In this document: piece by piece, positions 49,063 through 61,226 of the stretch
Position numbering within the stretch: position 1 is the stretch's first letter
Layout of the letters: each line of letters begins with the position of its first letter
Origin: Rhizobium sp. BK251
GTDB lineage: Bacteria; Pseudomonadota; Alphaproteobacteria; Rhizobiales; Rhizobiaceae
NCBI RefSeq assembly: GCF_004345245.1
Contig: NZ_SLUQ01000008.1
Location: 248,001-312,000 of the forward strand
DNA length: 64,000 nucleotides
Direction of reading: 5' to 3'
Notes under the pieces: generated by a model
What the model saw: only the letters and a program-made list of their open reading frames with translations
What the model was told of the DNA's origin: nothing
Database searches by the model: none
Program-made: the position numbers and the translations under genes

Positions 49063-49836
49063 ATGCTTCCAGACCGCACCTTCTTCAATCGTCTGGCCGA
49101 TGCGGCCAAGGCCGAGACCCTACCGCGTTTTCGCAAGGGTATCGACGTCGCGAACAAGATCGCGGGCGGTTTCGACCCGGTAACCGAAGGCGACCAGGCG
49201 GCGGAAGCTGCGATTCGGGCGCTGATCGAGCGGGAGTTTCCCGATCACGGCATCCTTGGCGAGGAGCACGGCAACATCGGCCTCGACCGCGAATATGTCT
49301 GGGTTATCGACCCCATCGACGGAACGCGGGCCTTCATCTCGGGCGTGCCCGTCTGGGGAACGCTGATCGGGCTGCAGCGAAACGGCCGCGCGGTTGCGGG
49401 CATGGTCGACCAGCCCTTTACCGGCGAGCGCTATTTCGCGGATGCCGAAGGCTCTTTCTACGCCGGGCCGGAAGGAGCGCGCCGGCTGGCGACGCGCGAC
49501 TGCGGCAGCCTTTCAGAGGCGATCCTTTTTACGACGTCACCCCATATCTTTTCCGATTCGGAGCTTGAAAAGTATCGCGCGGTGGAAGGCAAGGTGCGCC
49601 TCTTCCGCTACGGCGTCGATTGCTATGCCTATGCGCTGCTTGCTGCCGGCCATGTCGACCTGGTGATAGAGAACAACCTGAAGCCCTATGATGTCGGAGG
49701 CCTCATCCCGGTCATCGAGCAGGCGGGCGGGATCATCACCACCTGGGATGGCGGACGTCCGGAAATGGGCGGTTCGATCATTGCCGCCGGCAGCCGGGCC
49801 ATTCACGAGCAGGCGCTGGCGATCCTCGCGCGATAG
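49063..49836 (+). CDS. hisN: Histidinol-phosphatase, inositol-monophosphatase family
   Basis: 257 residues of the IMPase fold. The metal sites are visible: GEEHG with the first Glu, WVIDPIDGTRAFISG with the DPIDGT motif, and NNLKPYDVGGLIPVIEQAGG with the last Asp. Rhizobia lack the HisB-type phosphatase and use this HisN type for the last-but-one step of histidine synthesis. AGGA lies 6-7 bp before the ATG. Inositol or another sugar phosphate could be an alternative substrate. Confidence 0.85.
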   Translation: MLPDRTFFNRLADAAKAETLPRFRKGIDVANKIAGGFDPVTEGDQAAEAAIRALIEREFPDHGILGEEHGNIGLDREYVWVIDPIDGTRAFISGVPVWGTLIGLQRNGRAVAGMVDQPFTGERYFADAEGSFYAGPEGARRLATRDCGSLSEAILFTTSPHIFSDSELEKYRAVEGKVRLFRYGVDCYAYALLAAGHVDLVIENNLKPYDVGGLIPVIEQAGGIITTWDGGRPEMGGSIIAAGSRAIHEQALAILAR

Positions 49837-49845
49837 GCCGGCGCT

Positions 49846-50820
49846 TCAGACGCCCGTTCCGATGATCTCCGTGCTTTGCTCGGCATCGCTGCCGGGAATG
49901 AACGCATGGAGGGCGGCAAGGGCCGCGTTGCGATACACGTCCCTTTCCTGAAAGATCTCATGCCGGGCACCGGGAACAGGGATGAGCTGCGCCGCACGGA
50001 AATAGCGCGAAAGCTGCTCCTGCGCCGCATAGGGGACGACGCCGTCGCGCGTCGGCGCAATCAGGATCGTCGGGATCGTGATCGAGAAGAGATGCTCCGG
50101 CGTGCTCACCTGGTCGATGGTCCGGAAAGCCTCGCAGAGCCAGCGGGCGGTCGGCGGGCCGAGGACGAGTTCGGGATGCTCACGCATCAGCTTCGCGTTG
50201 CGCTCGAAACGGGCTTCGTCGGAGGTCAGCGGATTGTCTTCGAAGGAAGGCTCCTTGAAGCGCCTGTTCAGTTGCATCGAGCCGAGGCCGAGGCCACTGG
50301 CAGTCGTAGACAGGAACCGGATCACCCCTTCGGGGGCAGCCTGCCCGGTGAGGCCAACGAAGGGGGCCGACAGCACTATCCTTTCAATACGCGTCGACAG
50401 CCGCGGCGCGGCCGAGAGCGCGATGAGCCCGCCGGTCGAATGACCGAGCAGAAAGAAGGGCAGGCGGGTATCGGGCAGGACGACCTGTTCGAGGAAACTG
50501 TCGAGATCGCGTTCGTAGTCGGCAAAGCGGCGCACATGGCCGCGGGTAACATCCTTCAGCATCCGCGCAGAGGCGCCCTGGCCGCGCAGGTCGAAGGTCG
50601 CGACCCAGAGGCCCTTGGCGGTGAGGTCGCGGATGGTCTCGAAATACTTCTCGATGAATTCGTTGCGCCCGTGGAGCAACACGACCGTTCCCTTGGCGAC
50701 GGAATGGCTGGAGCGGAAGATGGCGTAGCGCAGCTTCAGCTTGTCATGTGTTTCGAAGAAGCCTTCGGAACGGTTCTCGGGGGCGGGATTGTCCGGGGAG
50801 GAATGGAGGATCGAATCCAT
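49846..50820 (-). CDS. Alpha/beta hydrolase (lysophospholipase/serine aminopeptidase S33 type)
   Basis: 324 residues from the ATG at 50820; a further-upstream ATG in the frame is less likely. The oxyanion region is VVLLHGRNEFIEKYF, the nucleophile elbow is LLGHSTGGLIAL with Ser near residue 122, and the acid and His are in ILIAPTRDGVVPY and PGARHEIFQE. Family members are monoacylglycerol lipases or lysophospholipases (PldB-like). No signal peptide. The upstream region on the same strand contains a terminator-like hairpin (50890-50935) between the likely promoter area and the start. Confidence 0.87.
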   Translation of the reverse strand: MDSILHSSPDNPAPENRSEGFFETHDKLKLRYAIFRSSHSVAKGTVVLLHGRNEFIEKYFETIRDLTAKGLWVATFDLRGQGASARMLKDVTRGHVRRFADYERDLDSFLEQVVLPDTRLPFFLLGHSTGGLIALSAAPRLSTRIERIVLSAPFVGLTGQAAPEGVIRFLSTTASGLGLGSMQLNRRFKEPSFEDNPLTSDEARFERNAKLMREHPELVLGPPTARWLCEAFRTIDQVSTPEHLFSITIPTILIAPTRDGVVPYAAQEQLSRYFRAAQLIPVPGARHEIFQERDVYRNAALAALHAFIPGSDAEQSTEIIGTGV

Positions 50821-51234
50821 GGCGCCTGCTGCGGTGGGTCTCGGAATCTGTGGGTAAAGGCGTAGGCGCAAGCGGAGCGAAAATCAAAGAAAAAAGGCCG
50901 GCCGTGCCGGGTAGAGAGGTCCGCACGGTCCGGCCAGGTCGGGGGCGAAGTCGGGCTTCGCTCCCGGACTGAAGAAGAAGGGACGATACACTTCAGTCAT
51001 CGGGCCATTTGCACCCGACGGCAAAAGGAATAGGCGATCCCCCATGAACGGGGGCCGAACCGGCATTCACGCAAAATTCAGGTGGTTTCCGGCTGAGCGC
51101 AAACAAATGCCGCGGGCGCATCGGGTGACGGCAGGTTCCCCTCGATACTCATGTTTGCCGACGACGATTTTGAACGCCGGGAGGCGGCCATGGCGATGCG
51201 TGCAGAGGGTGATTTTCCGGGCTGCCGGAGAGGT
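50821..51234 (-). other. Structured noncoding region upstream of the hydrolase
   Basis: 414 bp with no convincing protein gene; a 60-codon frame at 50884-51066 overlaps the hairpins and lacks a ribosome-binding site. On the minus strand it can fold into several hairpins: CCCCC/GGGGG near 51036, CTGAAG/CTTCAG near 50980, GGGAGCGAAG/CTTCGCCCCC near 50950, and the terminator at 50896-50935. This pattern suits either an sRNA or a transcription-attenuating leader. Confidence 0.4.
50890..50935 (-). terminator. Minus-strand intrinsic terminator or attenuator
   Basis: Arms GGCCGG-CCGTGC and GCACGG-T-CCGGCC with one bulge, followed on the minus strand by TTTTTTCTTT. No gene stop lies just before it on that strand, and the hydrolase start is 70 bp further on. 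Confidence 0.65.
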
Positions 51235-51263
51235 CTTGAAGTCCCCGGCGCGCATCACCATCT
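51235..51263 (+). promoter_or_regulatory. RpoH-type heat-shock promoter of hsp20
   Basis: CTTGAA at 51235-51240, a 17-bp spacer and CCATCT (preceded by CA) at 51258-51263, close to the alphaproteobacterial sigma32 consensus. It puts the start of transcription about 100 nt before the hsp20 ATG. Confidence 0.65.
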
Positions 51264-51269
51264 GCATTC

Positions 51270-51369
51270 TGCGGGTGCCGAAAGGGTCCGCTGAACCGTC
51301 CCGAAGTCGCCGCGTGCGGGGCCGAGGGGCACTCAATATCGCAACTCGTCGCTTCCCTAGGAGGACAAC
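51270..51369 (+). promoter_or_regulatory. ROSE-type RNA thermometer in hsp20 leader
   Basis: The leader is about 100 nt. Its last hairpin pairs GTC-GC-TTCC (51348-51356) with GGAGGAC (51360-51366), burying the Shine-Dalgarno sequence AGGAGG. It contains TCGCT (51349-51353), the U-Y-G-C-U core that marks ROSE elements upstream of rhizobial small heat-shock genes. Melting at high temperature would free the ribosome-binding site. Confidence 0.72.
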
Positions 51370-51837
51370 ATGCGTCACGTAGACTTTTCTCCCCTCTATC
51401 GTTCCACGGTCGGTTTCGATCGCCTGTTCACGATGCTCGACAGCCTTGCCCAGCCGGACCAGGGCCAGACCTATCCGCCCTACAACATCGAGCGCACGGG
51501 CGAGAACACTTATCGCATTACCATGGCCGTTGCCGGTTTCGACGAAACCGAGCTCACCATCGAAGCCAAGGCCCACGTGCTCACCGTCAAGGGTGAGAAG
51601 AGCGAGGAAAAGGCCGAAGGCAGTGAATTCCTCTATCGCGGTATTGCAAAGCGTGCTTTCGAGCGGCGCTTCCAGCTTGCCGACCATGTCGAGGTAGCTG
51701 CCGCTTCGTTGAAGAATGGCCTGCTGCATATCGACCTGTTGCGCAGCATCCCCGAAGCCATGAAGACGCGCAAGATCGCTATCGCGGCCGAGCCGGTGAA
51801 TGCGCCGAAGACCATCGAGACCCAGGTCAACAGCTAA
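51370..51837 (+). CDS. ibpA: Small heat-shock protein, Hsp20/IbpA type
   Basis: 155 residues with an alpha-crystallin domain: PPYNIERTGENTYRITMAVA, then AKAHVLTVKGEKSEEKAEGS and EFLYRGIAKRAFERRFQLAD, ending in VAAASLKNGLLHIDLLRSIP. It starts MRHVDFSPLYRSTVGFDRLF, as in IbpA. It holds unfolded proteins for refolding by DnaK/ClpB. Control is two-layered: a sigma32-type promoter and a ROSE-type thermometer. An intrinsic terminator follows. Confidence 0.93.
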   Translation: MRHVDFSPLYRSTVGFDRLFTMLDSLAQPDQGQTYPPYNIERTGENTYRITMAVAGFDETELTIEAKAHVLTVKGEKSEEKAEGSEFLYRGIAKRAFERRFQLADHVEVAAASLKNGLLHIDLLRSIPEAMKTRKIAIAAEPVNAPKTIETQVNS

Positions 51838-51861
51838 TCCGCTTCCGTGCATGGAAATGAG

Positions 51862-51890
51862 AACGGCGCCCTTGGGGGCGCCGTTTCTTT
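51862..51890 (+). terminator. Intrinsic terminator of ibpA
   Basis: Perfect 10-bp arms (AACGGCGCCC with GGGCGCCGTT), 4-base loop, followed by TCTTT. It overlaps the stop of the convergent symporter gene by about 2 bp. Confidence 0.85.
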
Positions 51891-52893
51891 ATGCGGGGCT
51901 TACCGCTTGCTCGATCTCTTTCGCGCTGGCCCGCCGGGCGGCAGCGGCCGCATATTTCTGGGCGATAACGGCGCAGGCCATCAGCTGGACCTGGTGGAAG
52001 AGCATCACCGGCAACACGATCGCGCCGATGCTCTGGCCGGCGAAGATGACGTTTGCCATCGGCACGCCGCTCGCCAGGCTCTTCTTCGAGCCGCAGAACG
52101 TGATCGTGATCTCGTCCGCCTTGTCAAATCCGAGCAGTCGGCTGCCGAACATGGTCAGGACCAGCACGGCGGCAAGCAGGATCATGTCGACGACGATGAC
52201 GGCGGCGATATCGCCGATCGAGAACGTATGCCAAAGGCCGGCGACGACGGCTGCGCTGAAGGCGGAATAGACGACCATGAGGATCGAGCCGCGGTCGACG
52301 GGCATCAGGATCTTCTTCTTTGCGCGGATCCAGTCGCCGATCCAGGGCTGAAGCAGCTGGCCTGCAACGAAGGGGGCGAGAAGCTGCATCAGGATCTGCT
52401 CCAGGGCATCCCACGAGAAGCCGCCATGGCCGCCGGCGGAAAAGAGAAGCCCGACGAGAAGTGGTGTCAGAAACATGCCGAAGATGTTCGATGCCGAGGC
52501 CGAGCAGATGGCCGCCGGCACGTTGCCGCCAGCGATCGACGTGAAGGCGATCGAAGACTGGACGGTCGAGGGCAGCACGCAAAGGAACAGAATGCCGAGA
52601 TAGAGCGGCTGCGGGATGAAGGTCGGCGAAAGGACGCCGAGCGCAAGGCCCAGCAACGGGAACACGCCGAAAGTGACCAGCAGGATTACGAGATGCAGGC
52701 GCCAGTGCAGCATGCCGGCGACGACGACATCGCGCGAAAGCCGCGCGCCATGCAGGAAGAAGAGGAGGCCGACCGCGACATCCGTCGCGATGCCGAAATA
52801 GTCGGCGCCGACGCCATGCACCGGCAGGACCGAGGCAAGGGCTACCGTGAGAACCAGCAATATAGTGAAGGTGTCGGGCAGGAACCGGCGCAT
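51889..52893 (-). CDS. Bile-acid:sodium symporter-like transporter (YocS/SBF-like)
   Basis: 334 residues from the ATG at 52893 (AGAGGA 6 bp upstream). Ten hydrophobic segments; conserved crossover regions are CVLPSTVQSSIAFTSIAGGN with ASASNIFGMFLTPLLVG in the first half and FCGSKKSLASGVPMANVIFA with GAIVLPVMLFHQVQLMACAV in the second, as in the SBF-like (DUF4137) branch of BASS. Likely moves an organic anion with sodium; the substrate is unknown. It is divergent from a LysR gene, which probably controls it. Confidence 0.88.
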   Translation of the reverse strand: MRRFLPDTFTILLVLTVALASVLPVHGVGADYFGIATDVAVGLLFFLHGARLSRDVVVAGMLHWRLHLVILLVTFGVFPLLGLALGVLSPTFIPQPLYLGILFLCVLPSTVQSSIAFTSIAGGNVPAAICSASASNIFGMFLTPLLVGLLFSAGGHGGFSWDALEQILMQLLAPFVAGQLLQPWIGDWIRAKKKILMPVDRGSILMVVYSAFSAAVVAGLWHTFSIGDIAAVIVVDMILLAAVLVLTMFGSRLLGFDKADEITITFCGSKKSLASGVPMANVIFAGQSIGAIVLPVMLFHQVQLMACAVIAQKYAAAAARRASAKEIEQAVSPA

Positions 52894-52982
52894 CAAATCC
52901 TCTTTCGCTAGACGATAAACTTTTGAGGCATTATGATGCTGGATGCAAGGAATAACAGTTATCGTAAAACAGGATGACTCCG

Positions 52983-53840
52983 ATGCTCGACCTCACGCAA
53001 TTGCGCAGTTTCATTGCCGTCGAGCAGATGGGCAGTTTTACGCTCGCGGCGGAGAGGCTCGGACTGGGTCAATCCACGGTCAGCCAGCATGTCCAACGGC
53101 TGGAAGCGGCGCTTGGACGCCGTCTGCTGGAACGCGACACCCACAAGGCGGTCCTGACAGCCGATGGCGAGGCGCTTCTCGGCCATGCGAGACAGATGCT
53201 GGCCCTCGAGGGGCAGGTGCGCTCGCTCTTTGCACAGACGAGCCTGCGCGGCCGACTGCGGCTCGGTGTTTCCGAAGACTTCGTGACGAGCCAGTTGCCG
53301 GCGGTGCTGGAAGATTTCGTACGTTCCCACCCGTCCGTCGACCTTGAATTGACCGTCGCTCTGAGCGGCGAGCTCTACGTCATGCAGGACCGCGGCGAAA
53401 TCGACCTCGTTCTCGCCAAGCGCCGGTTGGGGGATGCGCGGGGCCGGCTTGTCTATCGCGAGCCGCTGGTCTGGTTCGCCCGAGATCCGGCGCGGGCGCT
53501 CTCCACGTCGCCGCTGCCGCTCATCGCCTTCCCGCCACCGAGCGTCACGCGTGCCATCGCACTTGAAGCGCTTGGCCGACAGGGCGTCGCATGGCGGATC
53601 GTCTGCACCTGCGGCAGCCTGAGCGGACTAACCGCTGCCGCCCGCGCCGGGATGGGCGTGCTGGTCCAGCCGCGGAGCATGGCACCGTCCGGTCTGAAGG
53701 AGATCTCCCCGGGCAGGCTGCCCACGCTGGAGGACGTCGAATTCGTCCTCGTGCCCCGCAAGGGTGCGGATCAGGCACTGGTGTCGGCACTGTCGGAAGA
53801 CATCCTCGGCAAGGTGCGCAGCCTGCGTTCCAGTGCCTGA
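52983..53840 (+). CDS. LysR-family transcriptional regulator
   Basis: 285 residues from the ATG at 52983 (AGGA 8 bp upstream; an ATG 9 bp earlier is possible). The N-terminal winged helix is LTQLRSFIAVEQMGSFTLAA with recognition helix LGLGQSTVSQHVQRLEAALG. The C-terminal part is a two-lobed ligand-binding domain (LRLGVSEDFVTSQLPAVLED and onwards). Divergent placement with the symporter gene and a short 90-bp shared region suggest that it regulates the symporter. Confidence 0.9.
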   Translation: MLDLTQLRSFIAVEQMGSFTLAAERLGLGQSTVSQHVQRLEAALGRRLLERDTHKAVLTADGEALLGHARQMLALEGQVRSLFAQTSLRGRLRLGVSEDFVTSQLPAVLEDFVRSHPSVDLELTVALSGELYVMQDRGEIDLVLAKRRLGDARGRLVYREPLVWFARDPARALSTSPLPLIAFPPPSVTRAIALEALGRQGVAWRIVCTCGSLSGLTAAARAGMGVLVQPRSMAPSGLKEISPGRLPTLEDVEFVLVPRKGADQALVSALSEDILGKVRSLRSSA

Positions 53841-53846
53841 GAGTAG

Positions 53847-53878
53847 CCCCGCCTGCTCAAAGGGGGCAGGCGAGGTTT
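53847..53878 (+). terminator. Probable terminator of the lysR gene
   Basis: GCCTGC/GCAGGC hairpin with extra C-G pairs and a GC-rich base, followed by TTTC; weak T-run. Confidence 0.5.
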
Positions 53879-53915
53879 CGAGCGTCGGTCGGCGAAGCCG
53901 CACGCAGCGGCTATA

Positions 53916-54332
53916 TCAGGGGGAAACGCACTGCTGGCGCGGGCCGTTGTTGGGCTGAAACGTGTTGTCGGAAGCCCTGTACGAGCGATAGCGCCCGTAG
54001 CACCAGCGCGTGTGGGAATCGCCGCTGTAGTAGTAGCGCGGCTCTTGCGAGGCGCTCAGGGCGCCGCCGATGATGGCGCCGGCTGCGAGACCGCCGATGA
54101 TGGCGCCGGTGTAGTTATGGTGATGGTGATAGTAGCGACCACCATAATAGCGACCGCCATAATAGCGGTGGCCCCCGTAACCATGGTGCCGATACCAGCC
54201 GTTGTAACGGACCTGTTCGACATTTGGCGTCACAGCCGGCTTTTCGATGTTTGCGATGGGGAACGCTTGGGCTGGGGAGATACCGATAAAGGCGGTTGCG
54301 AAGGAAATAATAACAACTGCTAGTTTTTTCAT
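53916..54332 (-). CDS. BA14K-family secreted protein
   Basis: 138 residues. A signal peptide (MKKLAVVIISFATAFIGISP, cleaved after AQA) is followed by a low-complexity stretch rich in His, Tyr and Gly (about residues 44-74), one hydrophobic GAIIGGLAAGAIIGGALS segment, and the C-terminal BA14K motif with HTRWCYGRYRSYRASDNTFQ and a final Cys (QQCVSP). The type member is an immunoreactive lectin-like protein of Brucella. It could bind metal or cell-wall material through the His/Tyr stretch; this is inference. Confidence 0.83.
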   Translation of the reverse strand: MKKLAVVIISFATAFIGISPAQAFPIANIEKPAVTPNVEQVRYNGWYRHHGYGGHRYYGGRYYGGRYYHHHHNYTGAIIGGLAAGAIIGGALSASQEPRYYYSGDSHTRWCYGRYRSYRASDNTFQPNNGPRQQCVSP

Positions 54333-54553
54333 GACTCATTTCACTTCCTGGCTGCGGATTTCCTGCTGTAAATCGCGCCAGCCGCAGTGAAGTTCCATTC
54401 AGGTTTCTGCTTTGCAGGCCTCCTCACGCAAACGTTAACGGGCCGCTTACCATGTTAAGGCGCTCTCAACCCTTTCGCTTAGGCATCTGGTGACCTTCGG
54501 CGCCTAGGGTCGGGCCATCCACGGTCGACGTTCGGGGCAAGGAGAACGGACCG

Positions 54554-54682
54554 ATGATTTATGGAGCGATATTCGTATCTGGACTGGTCGCCTGCGTGAT
54601 GATGATCATCGTCGTCGGGCACGACGCAAAGACGACGGACAATGGAGCGCCATCGGCCGTCGTCATAGTCAATCGAAACTAG
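54554..54682 (+). CDS. Small single-pass membrane peptide
   Basis: 42 residues, MIYGAIFVSGLVACVMMIIV as one transmembrane helix, then a short polar tail. AAGGAG lies 9 bp before the ATG. It converges with the threonine aldolase gene (9 bp between stops). No homologue recognised. Confidence 0.5.
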   Translation: MIYGAIFVSGLVACVMMIIVVGHDAKTTDNGAPSAVVIVNRN

Positions 54683-54691
54683 TTTGGGCCT

Positions 54692-55741
54692 TCAGGCGGC
54701 AAGGCAATCCAGGAAACCGTCGACATCCGCTTCGCTCGTCGCGAAGCTTGTGACGAGGCGGATCAGTGTCTCGTCCGGGCCGACGAGCTCGGGGGTCGCG
54801 GGCGGGACCGGCCATTCATAGAATTTAGCGCCCCTTTCCACCGCGTTTCTTGCTGCACTCTTCGGGATGACAGCGAAGACCTCGTTCGCCGAGGTCGGCC
54901 AGCTGAGCCGGGCCGAATTGCTGGCATTGATGCCGGCGCGCAGCCGATCGGACATGCCGTTTGCGTGCCGGGCGAGGTCAAGCCACAGCCCGTCCTGGAA
55001 ATAGGCGTCGAACTGGGCTGCAATGAAGCGCGACTTCGAAAAGAGCTGCGCGGCACGCTTGCGGATGAAGGGCATTTCCTTCGCCTGCTCCGGATTGAAG
55101 AAGACGATCGCCTCCGCGCACCAGCAGCCGTTCTTCGTGCCTCCGAAGGAAAGCATGTCGATGCCGCGCTTCCATGTCATCTCGGCCGGAGTGGCACCGA
55201 GCGCGACGAGAGCATTGGCGAAGCGCGCACCATCCATGTGGAGCGGCAGGTTATCCCTTTTCGCGATCCTGGCGATTTCGTCGATCTCCGCGAGGGAATA
55301 GACGGTACCGACCTCGGTCGCCTGGGTGATCGTGACTGCCGTCGCCCGGCCGTGCATCACGGCGGTCTGCGGGAATGCAGCGATCTTTTCTGCCAGCTTT
55401 GCGGGATCGATCTTTCCGTCTTGACCCGGCACGCCGTGGAGGCGGGCACTGCTGAAAAACTCCGGGGCTCCGCATTCATCGGCAATCACATGGGCCGCGG
55501 TATGGCAGAAGGCGATTCCGCCGGGGCGCTGCACGCTTGCAAGCGAAAGCGAATTGGCGGCAGTTCCGGTGGCGACGAAGAAAACGGAGACCTCGCGCTC
55601 GAAGATTTCGGCAAAGCGTGCCTCGACCTTCTTGTCGAGGTCGCCCGCGCCATATGCGGCGGCAAAGCCGGTGGATTCTGCGAGGAGGCGTTCGGCAATG
55701 GATTTGTGGGCGCCAGCCCAATTATCGGAAGCAAAAAACAT
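54692..55741 (-). CDS. ltaE: Low-specificity L-threonine aldolase
   Basis: 349 residues from the ATG at 55741, chosen because the family starts MFFASDNWAGAHK; ribosome-binding sites are weak at all candidate starts. Fold-type I PLP enzyme that cleaves L-threonine or L-allo-threonine to glycine and acetaldehyde. Motifs are LPLHMDGARFANALVALG with the Asp that contacts PLP and DMLSFGGTKNGCWCAEAIVF with the PLP Lys in GGTKNG. This matches the gene placed upstream of gltB in S. meliloti as I recall it. Confidence 0.9.
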   Translation of the reverse strand: MFFASDNWAGAHKSIAERLLAESTGFAAAYGAGDLDKKVEARFAEIFEREVSVFFVATGTAANSLSLASVQRPGGIAFCHTAAHVIADECGAPEFFSSARLHGVPGQDGKIDPAKLAEKIAAFPQTAVMHGRATAVTITQATEVGTVYSLAEIDEIARIAKRDNLPLHMDGARFANALVALGATPAEMTWKRGIDMLSFGGTKNGCWCAEAIVFFNPEQAKEMPFIRKRAAQLFSKSRFIAAQFDAYFQDGLWLDLARHANGMSDRLRAGINASNSARLSWPTSANEVFAVIPKSAARNAVERGAKFYEWPVPPATPELVGPDETLIRLVTSFATSEADVDGFLDCLAA

Positions 55742-56273
55742 GGGAGAACCGTCTGGAATTCTTGGGATCGTTGGAATGACCGCGGACATTACGGCAATGC
55801 GAAGGCGGATCAAGGGCGGGTGTCGCGATCCATCACGGAAATTGAACTACGCAATCAATAAACAAAATACTGCGGTGCGGTGTAATTTTCTTTCTCTAAT
55901 TTTGCGCATCTGGCAATCTTCCGTCTTTAGGTAACGTTTTTTTAGCGAAGCGCTCTTGCAGAGGGAGCCTCTTTCTGGCATAGAACTGGTGAATTAGGAC
56001 AGTGTTGCTGTCCTATTTTGGCCCCTGTGGCCGAAGAGGCGCCAAAAACCCTGACGTTTGCTGGGTTTCACGCTATAGTCCCCGGAGCGCCAGCCATTGG
56101 CGGCGCGGAGGCGAATGGCAGGCGCGGAACGCGACGGTTCGCTTTTCCGAGCGACGCCAGCGACCGAATCTTCACAATGCAACAGCGCTGTCATGCGCCG
56201 AACCTAGTGTCAAAGGGTACGGCGCTCGACGAAAAGCCGCCCGCAGCCGCGGGCCCTGAAGGAGGAAGATACG
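55742..56273 (+). promoter_or_regulatory. 532-bp intergenic region, ltaE / gltB
   Basis: No protein gene. It holds the divergent promoters of ltaE and gltB, an AGGACAG/CTGTCCT hairpin with a TATTTT tail at 55996-56020, the gltB promoter at 56051-56079 and a 190-nt gltB leader. The AAGGAGGAAG ribosome-binding site lies just before 56274. Confidence 0.55.
56051..56079 (+). promoter_or_regulatory. Probable gltB promoter
   Basis: -35 CTGACG, 17-bp spacer, -10 TATAGT; transcription would start near 56086, giving a leader of about 190 nt. Confidence 0.5.
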
Positions 56274-60995
<4,722 letters not shown>

Positions 60996-61226
60996 GCGCG
61001 TCGAACAATCCGCCACACGGGTTCACCCATGTGGCGAATGACCGAAATATCTCAATGACTGATGCCGATTGCGCCGACGGCCGAATGCTGTCGGAAACGC
61101 TTGGATGGCTTTCAAGGGATATGTTCTAATGACGGTCGAGACAAACAACTTGCCCCGGGACATGGGGCTGACCATAGACAACGGGCCGCAGGCGAGGCGG
61201 TCATGAGGGTAGTAAGGGACGAAAGT

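Noticed and set aside
50884..51066. 60-codon minus-strand frame upstream of the hydrolase
   Set aside because: No ribosome-binding site; the frame spans several hairpins and the terminator, which explain the sequence better as RNA structure.
50821..51234. 6S RNA or signal-recognition-particle RNA
   Set aside because: The conserved SRP tetraloop region and the 6S closed-end pairing were not found.
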